DNA of 64,000 nt from Macrolepiota albuminosa (lineage: Eukaryota > Basidiomycota > Agaricomycetes > Agaricales > Agaricaceae). The translations under genes and the position numbers were made by a program. Below are positions 22,072 through 32,492 of this stretch, piece by piece (the first letter of the stretch is position 1; each line of letters opens with the position of its first letter). Below the pieces are notes generated by a model. It searched no databases and had not been told where the DNA came from. It saw only the letters and a program-made list of their open reading frames with translations. The DNA is taken from positions 1,253,205 through 1,317,204 of the forward strand of contig JAMWFC010000051.1 in NCBI GenBank assembly GCA_027475525.1, given 5' to 3'.

Positions 22072-24856
22072 ATGTCGGTGCCTCCTGTTCCTCCTCGTCC
22101 CTACAGCGCACAGAGCCGTTCCCAGTCCAATCCTCCCCCTGTTCCTCCAGTTCCTCAAGAGCTGCGATACGACTCTCCCCCGCACTTTGCTGATCCTATC
22201 GCTGCCCCGCGTCCCCATCGCGTCGACCCATCGATTCCTGCCAACGTAAGTTCTTGCTCTCTCATCGTCTCTCATCTGATGTCTTTAAAGATGGCATACA
22301 ACCTTGAGGAATACTCAGGAGTCAATTATTCTCCTGGCTTCACCGTTCCGCAGCCAGCACATGGTCATGCCCCGCTCCCGCCTCCCCCAGGCACGGAATG
22401 GTCTCCTTTTGCTGGAAGTTCTTTCGTTAATCCTGGCATACAAAATCAATCTTTTTCAAGTCCTGTACAGCAACCTGCTGTGTTGTTTGACCCTAATCAG
22501 ACGCTTGCATACAACTTTTCTTCACCAGAGCCGATTCAGCAGCCTATCCAGCAATCTCCTCCGCAGCCTACCGCTCCATCGCTCACTGTGCCCATGCCTA
22601 CCGTTGCGACGCTTCAATCAATTGTCCCAGCTATCCAAAATCCCAATTACGATCATGCACTTAAGGTCGCATGGGCGCGCGATGTACTAACCCTCGTTGA
22701 CCGTACAGTCAACACTTCTACCTCGACAGATCCTCCCGTAGGCCCTGTAATCATTCATGATCCTGCTCTTCTACGTCTTGCACAGTTGGCCGTACCGACT
22801 GTCCTCCAGATCGCAGCTTCATCGACACAGCCCATCCCTCCGCATGTTGCGGAAGCCATCTATCTGCGTGCGACATTGGCCGCGAGCGGTGCATACCCAG
22901 AACATGTCCAAAAAAATTTGCGCGTTGCTTTCCGAGACTTTGAAACCGCTGCCAGGGCTGGCTATGCCGCGGCATGGTTCCGGATTGGCCGTGATTATGA
23001 AAACGTCAATGATGCAACACGACCGCTGCCAGGGCTGGCTATGCCGCGGCATGGTTCCGGATTGGCCGTGATTATGAAAACGTCAATGATGCAACACGCG
23101 CCCGTGATGTTTCGAACGCGGCGTCAAACTCGGTGTTGAAAGTTGTGCATATGTCAGTGATCAGTTTTACCGTGATTTCAATGATGGTGCTGATATCTTT
23201 AGCGTATGGGAATGGCACATTTAATGGGACAACTCGGCTTGCAGCCAAACCCATCTCTCGCGCTTCCACTTCTTCACGTGCGGCGACGTTAGCAAGTGTA
23301 CGACACCCCAACCCGCCTACATATTCGCGCTGCTACTTCTGGGAGAGTTTGCTTCTCTCCCGGCCCGATTCCCGCCTCTCTCTTTGCTCCATACATTCCT
23401 CCCGGATCTACTCAAATTTTGGAGGTCGGAAGCACCTTGAACGCGCTGCTTACTTGGGTTTTTCACCGCACAGTACAAACTCGGACATGCTACGAGTTTG
23501 CTCAGCCGCCCTTTCCTTTCGACCCATTATTGAGTGTCCAATATTACAGTCTGGCAAGTCAACAGGGCGAAGTAGAGGCAGACATGGCCCTCAGTAAATG
23601 GTTTCTGTGTGGTTCTGGTAGCGAAGAAGGCGAAGAAGGTGGATTTGACAAGGACGAAGCATTGGCATTTACATTCGCTGAAAAGGCGGCGAGAAAGGGT
23701 TTGCCTAGCGCCGAGTTTGCGATGGGATACTACACTGAGGTCGGAGTTGGTTGTGCAAAGGACCTGCAAACTGCCATTCAGTGGTACAGATTGGTATGAT
23801 GGGATACTACACTGAGGTCGGAGTTGGTTGTGCAAAGGACCTGCAAACTGCCATTCAGTGGTACAGATTGGTATCTGGCTTGATATATTTCCAAGTTCAC
23901 ACATGTTTGCTCACACGTTGAAATGATAGGCACAATCTCACGGCAATAATGATGCCTCTGAGCGTCTGGCTGCACTATCGCAACCTTCTCCGAACGCCCT
24001 CTCAAGACAACAGCATGACACAATCACAGAGAACAAACTTGTCCGCAAACGCACGCAGGCGAAGGAACGCTCGGAGATTGAAGGCTATGATTCCCCATAC
24101 AAGCAGCCAATACCACCTTTGCCGTCTCTGCAGTTCCCGGAACAGCAACAAAGAAATCAGGATACCAATACTCTACACCCGCGGCAGGCGTTCCGCGAAC
24201 GACCTGATGCGCAACGGGTTGTTGAGGCTGTTCGTCGAAACTCAGTGAGTCCGCGTCCTAGCGGATACTCCGGCCCTCAGCCACAATCTGTGCAGCAGTT
24301 GACTCCCGCACAACACATTCGACAACAATATCAACAGCAGACGCGAACTCCACCGCAGCCGCAGTACTCGCCACCACCTGTCCACCAGAATACCCAGCCC
24401 TTGCCTCGCCCAGGGCAAGGTCCCGGTGTCGGGCCACGGCCGCATTCGGCTGGAGGGCCTGGTGCCAGCCCACCTACTATGCACCGATACACACTGACTG
24501 ATGCTACTGTGCCCTCCTCTGGTTTGGCCGGGGCTGGGAAAAACCTTGGACCTCGCCCAGCAAGGGCACAAAGCCCTGCCCGACCTGGACTTGGGCGAGG
24601 AGGGCGTGCAACTAGTGGGTACGGATCCCCGCCGTCCCAGCCCACACCGACTTTGCCATATCAATCCCAGGGCCCTGTGCCGGACGGTCCTAAGGGCGAA
24701 GGGGAAGAAGAGGATGACACTAAGGCACCCACCACGACACCTGGTCTCGGGGGTGGGGTGGTGTATGCCGCCAAGCCTAGTAAAGGACCCGCGACGTTTG
24801 CAGAGATGGGCTTCCAAGGCGCGAAAGCAGAAGACAAGGAGTGTGTTGTGATGTGA
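22072..24856 (+). CDS. SKT5: Skt5/Chs4-like chitin synthase regulator (SEL1 repeats), frame disturbed
   Basis: This SEL1-repeat adaptor activates and localises chitin synthase (Chs3 in yeast). The N-terminus is proline-rich (MSVPPVPPRPYSAQSRS). SEL1-type repeats follow (ARAGYAAAWFRIGRDYEN, GVKLGVESCAY, MGQLGLQPNPSLALPLL, EFAMGYYTEVGVGCAKD), then a long Gln/Pro-rich tail. The protein ends CVVM, a CaaX box as in Skt5, predicting prenyl anchoring. Introns are likely at 22246-22290, at about 23148-23212 and from the donor after AIQWYRL. The reading is broken by a perfect 77-bp duplication at 22945-23098. Between about 23105 and 23500 roughly seven frame changes occur, though similarity to the family goes on. 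A second 77-bp duplication (23721-23874) spans a splice donor. I read these as assembly faults, not gene loss. Confidence 0.82.
22945..23098. repeat. Tandem duplication B (2 x 77 bp) inside SKT5 exon
   Basis: The copies 22945-23021 and 23022-23098 are identical. Because 77 is not a multiple of three, the second copy throws the SKT5 frame out. Confidence 0.97.
23721..23874. repeat. Tandem duplication C (2 x 77 bp) over SKT5 splice donor
   Basis: The copies 23721-23797 and 23798-23874 are identical. Each ends in the exon end plus GTAT of a splice donor, so splicing from the first donor would skip the second copy. Confidence 0.97.
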
Positions 24857-25258
24857 TTTCGATGACTCGGACCCCTTGCGTTCATCGTGCTGATCACTTG
24901 AACGATACCCCACACTCCCACTTTTACTAATCCGACGTAGTTTTAGTTAGAATTTATAACCATATATTGATCACTTGAACGATACCCCACACTCCCACTT
25001 TTACTAATCCGACGTAGTTTTAGTTAGAATTTATAACCATATATTTGGGTTAACGTTGTAATGTTACATGCAAGCACAGAATTTCAACATGAATGTACAC
25101 ACGTATACACTTGTCGCTCTGTGAGCAAAAGGTTCCGGATCCCCAAAAGGCAAGACAGGGTCACATGATGTTGGTTCTTTCGCGCGTTCATAAAAGTGCA
25201 AACGCATCTTGCCTTCTATCAGCAACCATCCACTTACTGAACTTTCCCTTGCTGTCTC
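24857..25258. other. Intergenic gap, SKT5 3' side / SPO12 promoter
   Basis: This 402 bp gap holds the SKT5 3' UTR, which includes duplication D, and the SPO12 upstream region. No other feature is visible. Confidence 0.5.
24891..25044. repeat. Tandem duplication D (2 x 77 bp), 3' of SKT5
   Basis: The copies 24891-24967 and 24968-25044 are identical and lie just downstream of the SKT5 stop. Confidence 0.97.
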
Positions 25259-25793
25259 ATGTCCGCTACATCCACTCCCGACGATTCTGCTGCTGCCTCA
25301 TCCATTCAGCCGATGCATAATCCATCACAGGCAGCACATATTGTCGTGCCCCAAGCACCTTTGGGCAACGTCGCGAACCAGGCTCCGTCCCTGGGAACCA
25401 AGGCCCTTCTAGCCAAGAGGATGGCTAAGAATCAGTCCGTCAAATTTTTTCTGGCAACGTTGATTCGATGTTGAGGCTGACGACCTATTCTATCATTGTT
25501 CAACATGCTAGCAACCCCAATTTCGTCTCCCCTACCGATAACCTTGTAACTCCAGTCACCCAGAAGCTTAATGCGGCGAAGAAGAAGCAGTTCACCAAGT
25601 ATGTTTTTGGACCTGATACTTTGACCTTTCGCCTAACGTTGTGGATAGGGTGGCTAAGCCTGTACAGCTTTTCGCTTCACAAACTACACAAAACGACGAT
25701 AGTGGGGATGAGCAGACTGATGGAGGTATCCCCTCTACGACCACTGAACGGAAAGGGATGATTCTTGAGGCTGATGAAGAGAACCCCTTCTAG
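25259..25793 (+). CDS. SPO12: Spo12-like mitotic exit regulator
   Basis: Spo12 family proteins promote release of the Cdc14 phosphatase in anaphase (FEAR network). Exons 25259-25458, 25512-25598 and 25649-25793 give 143 residues, small as expected. The diagnostic family core is NPNFVSPTDNLVTPVTQKLN, matching the Spo12 SPTDKxMSPxxxKL pattern with its Ser/Thr-Pro sites. Before it is a conserved lead (LGTKALLAKRMAKNQSVKFF) and after it an acidic tail ending LEADEENPF. The first intron uses a donor after GGCAAC (25459); this is the only choice that keeps NPNFVSPT in frame. Confidence 0.8.
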
Positions 25794-26335
25794 CCTGACG
25801 ACTCGCAATATTTATCTCTCATCTGGCTGGACCTTCCGCTCTCTAGAAGAGTTGATGACCTCGTGATAGCTCTCTCGTTTGTTTACTCCCTCTATGTCTG
25901 TATTTCTGTCCTACGTTAGATGTACCATCATCCTATCTATCCAATATCACTAACGATCGCCGCATTACCTCCATGAGCTGAACAAACTAAAACTCAGCGC
26001 GAATCTTTAGAGAAGTTGTCTGTACACTTGTAATCTGCGAAGTCTTAGTATTGTACATCTACAGTACTGTTTCGTGAATGTCAAGAATCAAGCAAATGAG
26101 CTACATTGGCCACCTACAACAATGGTTCAACCAACATTCACTGATTAAACTTCTAATGTCCTTCGTCATGCTCGTGTTTCTTGTCGCCAGTGAGGACCTT
26201 TTCATTGACACGCCTATATGCTAGAACCGGGAGAATAACGTGTGCTGTTCTTCAGTTCCTCAAGCACACTGTTCTTGCATAATGGTGAGGAGTCTGAGAA
26301 AGTCTCAACCAGGGGCGGCCAGCAAGCGTACTCGA
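25794..26335. other. Convergent intergenic gap, SPO12 / RPC17
   Basis: This 542 bp gap holds both 3' UTRs. On the minus strand a short open stretch ending at 26153 reads VLAYRRVNEKVLTGDKKHEH and looks protein-like, but I found no acceptable upstream exon or start for it. It is not called as a gene. Confidence 0.4.
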
Positions 26336-27225
26336 TCAGTCGTCTTCCACATCCAGGTCGCCTTCAATACCTACACCTTCCCCAACGTCATCAAAAACGA
26401 TCTCTTCTTGATATACGTCGTTGGCGTCAGGATAATAAGTATCGTCCAAAAGGGAGGAATGAAGATAAGATGATTCATCAGAATGTTCAACAAGCGAGAA
26501 CATTTCTGCTCCTGTTGTTGGAGGAGCGGCAGGAGCACCAAGACTTGAGTCGACACAAGTGAGTAAATCGTCCATGCTATCACCAAGTCTGTCTTCTAAC
26601 TCTTCTACAATCTGAGAGAAAGATAAGTTCAAAACTTTGTGTAGATGCGATCTTAATCTTAAACATACAACATATAGTTCAACTGCCTTAGTGGGTGCCA
26701 GGTTAACAATCTGTAGCTTCTCGGCCTTGGTCAATTGAAATGAGGCAAAATCCTTGACTAGCTTCGTAATCCCTTCCGGAGATTGCCTCGTTGTTGGAAG
26801 GTAGTCGGCAGAGAGATACTGTATTGCCTGTAGTAACGATTACATCAGCCTTCCGGAGATTGCCTCGTTGTTGGAAGGTAGTCGGCAGAGAGATACTGTA
26901 TTGCCTGTAGTAACGATTACATCAGTGGATGCACTCGAGGGGTAATATCTGAAAGGTGTTGCGCACCTCGACCTCCACTGTTCTCAGGTTCTCGCTAGCC
27001 TCTCCGAAAACCGTATCGCCAGACAGACGTGGGGGAAGCCCAGCTGCCTCCTCTTCCTTCTTGACGCGCAGAGCTGTTTTGGCACGAGCTAAATGATCAC
27101 CCTCGAGTTCCCGCAGTAATGTCAAGACTTCATAATTCGATAATAGGGCAGCTCGGGCATTGACAACCTTAAAAAAATCAGTCGATGGTTTTCGTGCGTT
27201 ACTGAAAATATGGACTCACTTCCAT
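26336..27225 (-). CDS. RPC17: RNA polymerase III subunit Rpc17 (RPC9/CRCP)
   Basis: This Rpb4-like HRDC-fold subunit of the Pol III stalk pairs with Rpc25 and contacts TFIIIB. The coding part of exon 1 is only six bases (27225-27220, Met-Glu). Intron 27219-27168 follows, and exon 2 (27167-26967) encodes VVNARAALLSNYEVLTLLRE. Further exons give AIQYLSADYLPTTRQSPEG, FQLTKAEKLQIVNLAPTKAV and IVEELEDRLGDSMDDLL, then a long acidic tail ending GDLDVEDD. A 77-bp duplication (26772-26925) contains the acceptor of exon 3. Using the lower copy (exon from 26827) leaves the protein intact. The start is 138 bp from the divergent RING gene. Confidence 0.85.
26772..26925. repeat. Tandem duplication E (2 x 77 bp) over RPC17 splice acceptor
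   Basis: The copies 26772-26848 and 26849-26925 are identical. Each holds the intron end and the start of an RPC17 exon on the minus strand. Confidence 0.97.
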
Positions 27226-27363
27226 AGTGAGAGGAAAGCACAGACGTAATTTTTGCTTGTCCTGAGATATGCATAACTTTACATAATCTTTCATCAGCGG
27301 CCCGGGATGCTTCGGATGACGTGTGAGTCTTACTTACCACGCGTCCCGTTACACTGGAACGTG

Positions 27364-28226
27364 ATGGACGATTCTCACTCGAGGCCGAATCTCGACGAAG
27401 AGGGTCCCAGACTCCCTTCAACGGCACTTATCGAGATCGCGGAGCAGATGGAGATCCTCAGAGACCAGATAATTAATGGCCTGCCTACAAATCTACTTAG
27501 CCAGGCGTATGTTTGATTTAGCTCTGCCTTTTGTCAGTACACTCTGACAAAGCTCTGACTAGCCAGATACAGGATGTTTTAAATGGTCTACCCAGACTCA
27601 CGGAACAGGAGTTAACAGATCTCGACCACAAAGGCAGGCACAGCGTACCAAATGATACCCTACCAAGGACCTCATAAATCTCTTGTTAGACTCGTCTTGC
27701 CCTATCTGTATTACACCATTTCTTGCGATAATTGCAGAGGAAGAGGTTGCTTTGGCTATGGATTCTCCAGCACACCCAGTCGAAGAATTGGGTATCACAA
27801 GGTTATCCAAATCTTGGCAGTGTGGGCATATCTTTTGTCGCCGAGAGTAAGTGAACCATACCGTTTGCTTCTTTACGATAGCTTATGTATCATCTTTAGT
27901 ATAAGAAAGTGGATAAAAGAAGCTGTGGGTACAATGCTTTGTTTTCCTGTTTACATTAACAGCCCTGGCAGCATGACTCATGTCCAATGTGCCGGCGCCT
28001 TCTCGTCCAACCGACTTCAACTCATGACACAGGATCTGCGGGGTCTGAGCTCGTTCCTGGCTCTGGCAGGCTTGTATCGTCTATCGAGCGGCAACTAGAG
28101 CGCCACGCAAGCTTGTTACGATCTCTCTCTTCCCTTCCCGTGCTACGAGCACATAACCCCGATACTGATAGAAACAATGCTGAACCTGACGAAGATAGAA
28201 ACCAGTTAGTTGGAATGTACTCATGA
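27364..28226 (+). CDS. RING finger protein, copy 2
   Basis: This is a probable E3 ubiquitin ligase. The start ATG at 27364 gives MDDSHSRPNLDEEGPRLPS and an amphipathic part (IAEQMEILRDQIINGLP, IQDVLNGLPRLTEQELTDL). The split RING finger follows: DSSCPICITPFLAII, a 30-residue insert (EEEVALAMDSPAHPVEELG), CQ/CGHIFCRRD, IRKWIKEA and HDSCPMCRRLL. Four introns are needed, the last with donor GTGGGT after KEA. The Ser/Arg-rich tail ends NQLVGMYS. The architecture equals the RING at 11915-12747, without its acidic tail. It is divergent from RPC17. Confidence 0.8.
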
Positions 28227-28479
28227 CGTCCCTAATTATCTTATCCAATTATTTCCTCCTCCAGCGTCTAGCTTGCAATGTAAAATGAAAATTTCAAAAC
28301 TCTCCAAGTAAGCAAAGGATATACATAGAGTCCGGATCGTACTCAGAAGCTAGGACGATGTATGCAAGAAGTTTGAGTGAATTACTGTCACGTGGCCTTA
28401 TCAAACAGGACCAGTCAATTTTTGAATATATGAATAGTGTTCCCAAGATATGTTGCGAGAAAAATCCAAGAGCAGTAAA

Positions 28480-31400
28480 TCAATTTTTGCGGCAGAACCT
28501 GAACAAGTTGCGCTTAAAGAAGTAGAACAAACACTAGAGAATCCTATGTATCAGTTGTCTAGCTAGTAAACGAGATGTCACGTACCCCTAAGAAACGCAC
28601 AGCCGACAAAGCAAATGTTGAATAGAGAATGACACCGAAGTAAAAATTCTGCTTCTGCCGCAGTGATGCCTCATCTTCTTCGGGATTTTTACTAGGCAGA
28701 CCGTTAATATTTTCGATGGCAATAGCCAGAGTTGCGTTAGAGAGCATCCATGCCGCAACAAGACGCGTCCGGAAAGTTCTGTTCTGGTCATCCATTGTCG
28801 GTTTCTCAATGACTTCTTTGACATTAAGTTTGGTCATTGCTCGGCTGACCGTCTCCTTGAAGGCAGCATCGACATCCTCCTGGACCTTGGCAGTATCTAC
28901 AACAACAGGCGCATCTGTACCCTTTGTTTTTGAAGATGAGACTGAAGGCAGTGCTTCAGCCTTGTCACTCCCTTTTGTACCCCAGGATACCTGTGATGAC
29001 GTTGAGATGGAAGTGCAAAGAAAGTGAAGAATAGAACTGTACATCGTGGAGATTGCAAAACGCGTAAACATTGAGCACGTTAGTGAAGCTAGGTGCAATA
29101 CACAGATATTGCAAGAAGCTGGAGAACATGTGCCAAGGGTCACGCTAGGCCATATTACCAATTTAGAGCTCATTTTCACATCGAAAGAAAGTGATTGCTT
29201 ACGTAGAGGAACGATGCAATGAAGTAGATACCTGTTACGAGATAAACATGATGCATGACGGGTTAGTGACTACAGTAGCGCCGTACCAAAAGTTGATATC
29301 ATTGCAGCCATTAGAGCACCAACTGGAGGTTCAAAAAATGTTGCTATGACTTGTGACGTAGTCTTGTTCTTCAGCTGATCGGGAATGGCCTATATTTCCG
29401 CTTTGAGAATACGAAGTGGTATCCAAGAAGGTTATGACGTACGGCAAAAGCTTTGATTGTTAACCAGAATGAACAAACTAACAAGTAAACCGAGAGAATT
29501 GCATATACCCTATCAATGTCAGTAATCGACGGATGTTTTCGAGCATGGAACAGAGCACTTACCATAAGGTTATCGTATACATTAATCGCTCGCCCTTTGG
29601 TCGGTTACCCAAGGCGAGGACAAATTGCATTGCTAGGAAAGCCAGATAAACCCATTTGAATGCTTCATTAACCCAGTGTGTCTGCAAAGGCCGTTGTCAA
29701 CTGACACCTAAACTTATTTTGAAAAAAGTACATACAACATCCTCAGTCCCGAATATTATAATATTTTGACTCGGAAGAAGATCGATGATGATGCTGAACG
29801 TCAACCACAGATTGGCGAGGGCAAACCATGAGAAGATAAGCGAGAAAATATTATACTATAAATCACATGTGACTTGGCGTATTGACTGAGAAAACTAGCA
29901 CATACAAGAGCCTGAACATGGAGAAAGAACATGCGGATGATTCCGTGTCCTGACTTGTAAAACGCAAAAAAGTTGACAAGGGCATACTAAACAAATGATT
30001 AGTAAAACCAACCAAAAATAATGGATATTCGACACATACGACTGAAGCTGCGAAGGAACCGTTGAGCCAACGTCGACGTTGCCCAATCAATTCTGGAGCA
30101 CTCTCGGGAACATCTGTTTCAGCTTTGCTTGGTTTCACGTATGTCAAGGTCCATTTGTCTCCCGCTTTCGCAACGAGTTCAAAGCACAGTATACGATCCT
30201 CAGCTATCGAAGAAAACCTTAAAATCACTCACAATTTGTCATACAAGAAAGCTTACCCAAAAACATGTTCTTGGTGAAGATGTTCATCCCGTATATACCT
30301 TTCGGTCCAAGACGGTCAGCCAAGGAGTGATCACCATGGAAGTACTGTTCTAAAGGACGTCCCAAGATAGCGCGATACCGATAGGCCGAGAAGGCACCTG
30401 GAAGCACAGAGACGTAACCGAAAGAACTCTCTAAGGGCTTGTCTACGGAAATCATTGGAGTTTGAGAGGTGGAAGTGAGAACAAGCACAATTACCTAAGA
30501 TATTGGACATTTTGTATTCGAAATTTTGAGCAGCGATCAAAGGATTCAGGAGTTTCTTTCCCCCTTTAATCATGGCGTGGATTTCGCCTATGATACAATG
30601 TTAGCCCGATAACATAGGACTTAGACAAACACAAACCGCAACAGCCTCCCAAGTTGGGATCATTGTAAAAGGCTTCCCAGAGATAGTATATTGACTTATG
30701 CCCAGGTTTAGTACCCGCGTCAATTAAAACACAGATCTCAGGCTGCCATGTTCGTTATCAGCACAGAGTCACAGTTCTAATGGGTTAACCGACATTGAGC
30801 ATTCGGCCAATGGCATTAAATAACCAACGATGGGAATTGATCTTCTTTTGATTTTTAGCCTTGAGAACAAGGATAATCTGAACGGGAACCAAATTTAAAG
30901 GGTCGTTGGCTTGAGGAAGAACAAGCTGGGGACTCGCGTCCATCGACAATTGTGTTGTGTACTACAAAGTGTATCAGTACTTGATTACGTAGAACGGTTT
31001 GATAGGCTCGACGTACCTCAAAAATATGCGCAACTGTGTCCTTTTCGTCGACTTGCTTCTTCATGACTCCATCTTGATACACACCAACCGTGGCAAGGAT
31101 GTCTAGGACACTCTTGTCCATTGCTTCTAGACCGTCAACGATCAGGGCAACAGTGATCTTTTGCCAAGCAGGATTTCCTTCCTCAGCAGTCCTTCTCCAA
31201 TACTTGGACTGCTTGGTCTTGCAAATGTCACGAATGTTGAGCATAACGCCATGCAGTGTACGTGCATACAACGTTTTGTCCTCGTTGTACGAGGTGACAG
31301 CGATGAGTATCTCCGTGTCACGATTATACATCTTGGTCCGCAAAGACCAGCCATTTGCCTCGGTATAATCGTCAGGATCGCAGGTTGCCGCAGTGTAGCG

Positions 31401-31986
31401 CATATGGCTGCGAGAGCTTAACAGTAGATACATCAATCAACAGTCAAGTGTACTTACGAGAACTCCGTAGTTTTCGTGGATGACCATTTAGCTTCGATAG
31501 CTGAGAACACTGGAGTAGGTACGGGATATTCCGCAATGAAGTTGCCGTTGGTGAGCTTGACTTTGCGTGTCACACCACGTTTGATAGTCTGGCGACGCCT
31601 CCAAGCGCTCTCAACTCCACCGCTTACATCAGAGACCACTGACATGGGACGATTGCCATAAGGATCACCCAGTGTATTGGGGTCCAAAGTACTTCGGGTC
31701 TGAAATGAGTATGCAGTGGGACAACAGTACAACAAACAACGCACGGTGGGGGGTAAAAGCCAGTGAGGCTGTGCCCAGATGTCAGCGGCTGTTTCTCAAT
31801 CTCGTCGTCGTCGTATGTACTCTCTTGAGCATCTAAGTTCGCAGTGCTACTTGCTGCTAGTGAATATGGGGACGGTTGACGGTAGGGCGCCTCAGGCTCT
31901 TGAAAATGAGGACGATGCGAGCGGTCCGCAAAAGGATCACCATAGTCCGAGCCATAAGTGGGCAGAGGAGGTCGTTGCTCAGTCAT
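28480..31986 (-). CDS. Chitin synthase, division 1 (class I-III type)
   Basis: This plasma-membrane GT2 enzyme polymerises GlcNAc from UDP-GlcNAc into cell-wall chitin. The start ATG at 31986 ([20 protein letters not shown]) leads into a disordered N-terminus typical of this division. After it come [40 protein letters not shown] and the acceptor-side [10 protein letters not shown]. The catalytic QRRRW motif lies in [14 protein letters not shown]. Several C-terminal membrane spans follow ([20 protein letters not shown] and others), with a cytosolic insert. The last exon gives [17 protein letters not shown] and stop 28480-28482. It lacks a myosin motor, so it is not class V/VII. Around twenty small introns are present. 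It sits 3.6 kb from the SKT5 gene. Confidence 0.88.
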
Positions 31987-32492
31987 GAGAGGAGTATGAA
32001 GGTCGTCTTGAAGAGTTGCCAACACCCAAACCTTGGTTTTGTTTGCGACAGGGCGATGAAGTTTCTAAATATAGCATCATCCCCGCTCGTTGCCGAAAAT
32101 CATTGACCTCAGATACATCGGTGCAGCAATTGTGAATAGTGAATATTCAATATTCAATCCTCATCAGCAATTGTTGTACTTACGGTTTGTAGACATTCGA
32201 TCTCTTGCCATCTTCGAAAATATATTTCTTCCGCTTCGGCCATCCACAAGTGCACAGCCACTCGTCTATCCATCCAATCGTATGCATTGTCACCGTTCTC
32301 CTCGAGGAAAGCTCTCATCAGCACTGAAGTGTACATGCATGGCATCAAGTTTCATGATTCGTGCCGGTTACCCGGTCAACTGCGGCTGCGGCTGCTCGTG
32401 ATAAATCTTCTTCTCAGGATATCTTGATCCCCTTGAAACTCGACCTAGCTTACATATAATCAACATTGGATCCCCAATCAACGTTAACAACG
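31987..32492. other. Divergent upstream region, chitin synthase / GST-like gene
   Basis: This 506 bp AT-rich region should contain both promoters. I see no conserved ORF and cannot assign sites with confidence. Confidence 0.45.

Noticed and set aside
22072..24856. SKT5 as a pseudogene
   Set aside because: The breaks coincide with 77-bp duplications and a one-base-indel patch between them; sequence elsewhere in the gene is intact, including the CaaX end.
24242..24913. Long minus-strand open frames opposite the SKT5 tail
   Set aside because: They are shadows of the Pro/Gln-rich coding strand; the plus strand gives a conserved end with a CaaX box.
32090..32401. Open frame in the chitin synthase / GST intergenic region
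   Set aside because: No conserved features, no splice support, and composition like the surrounding non-coding DNA.
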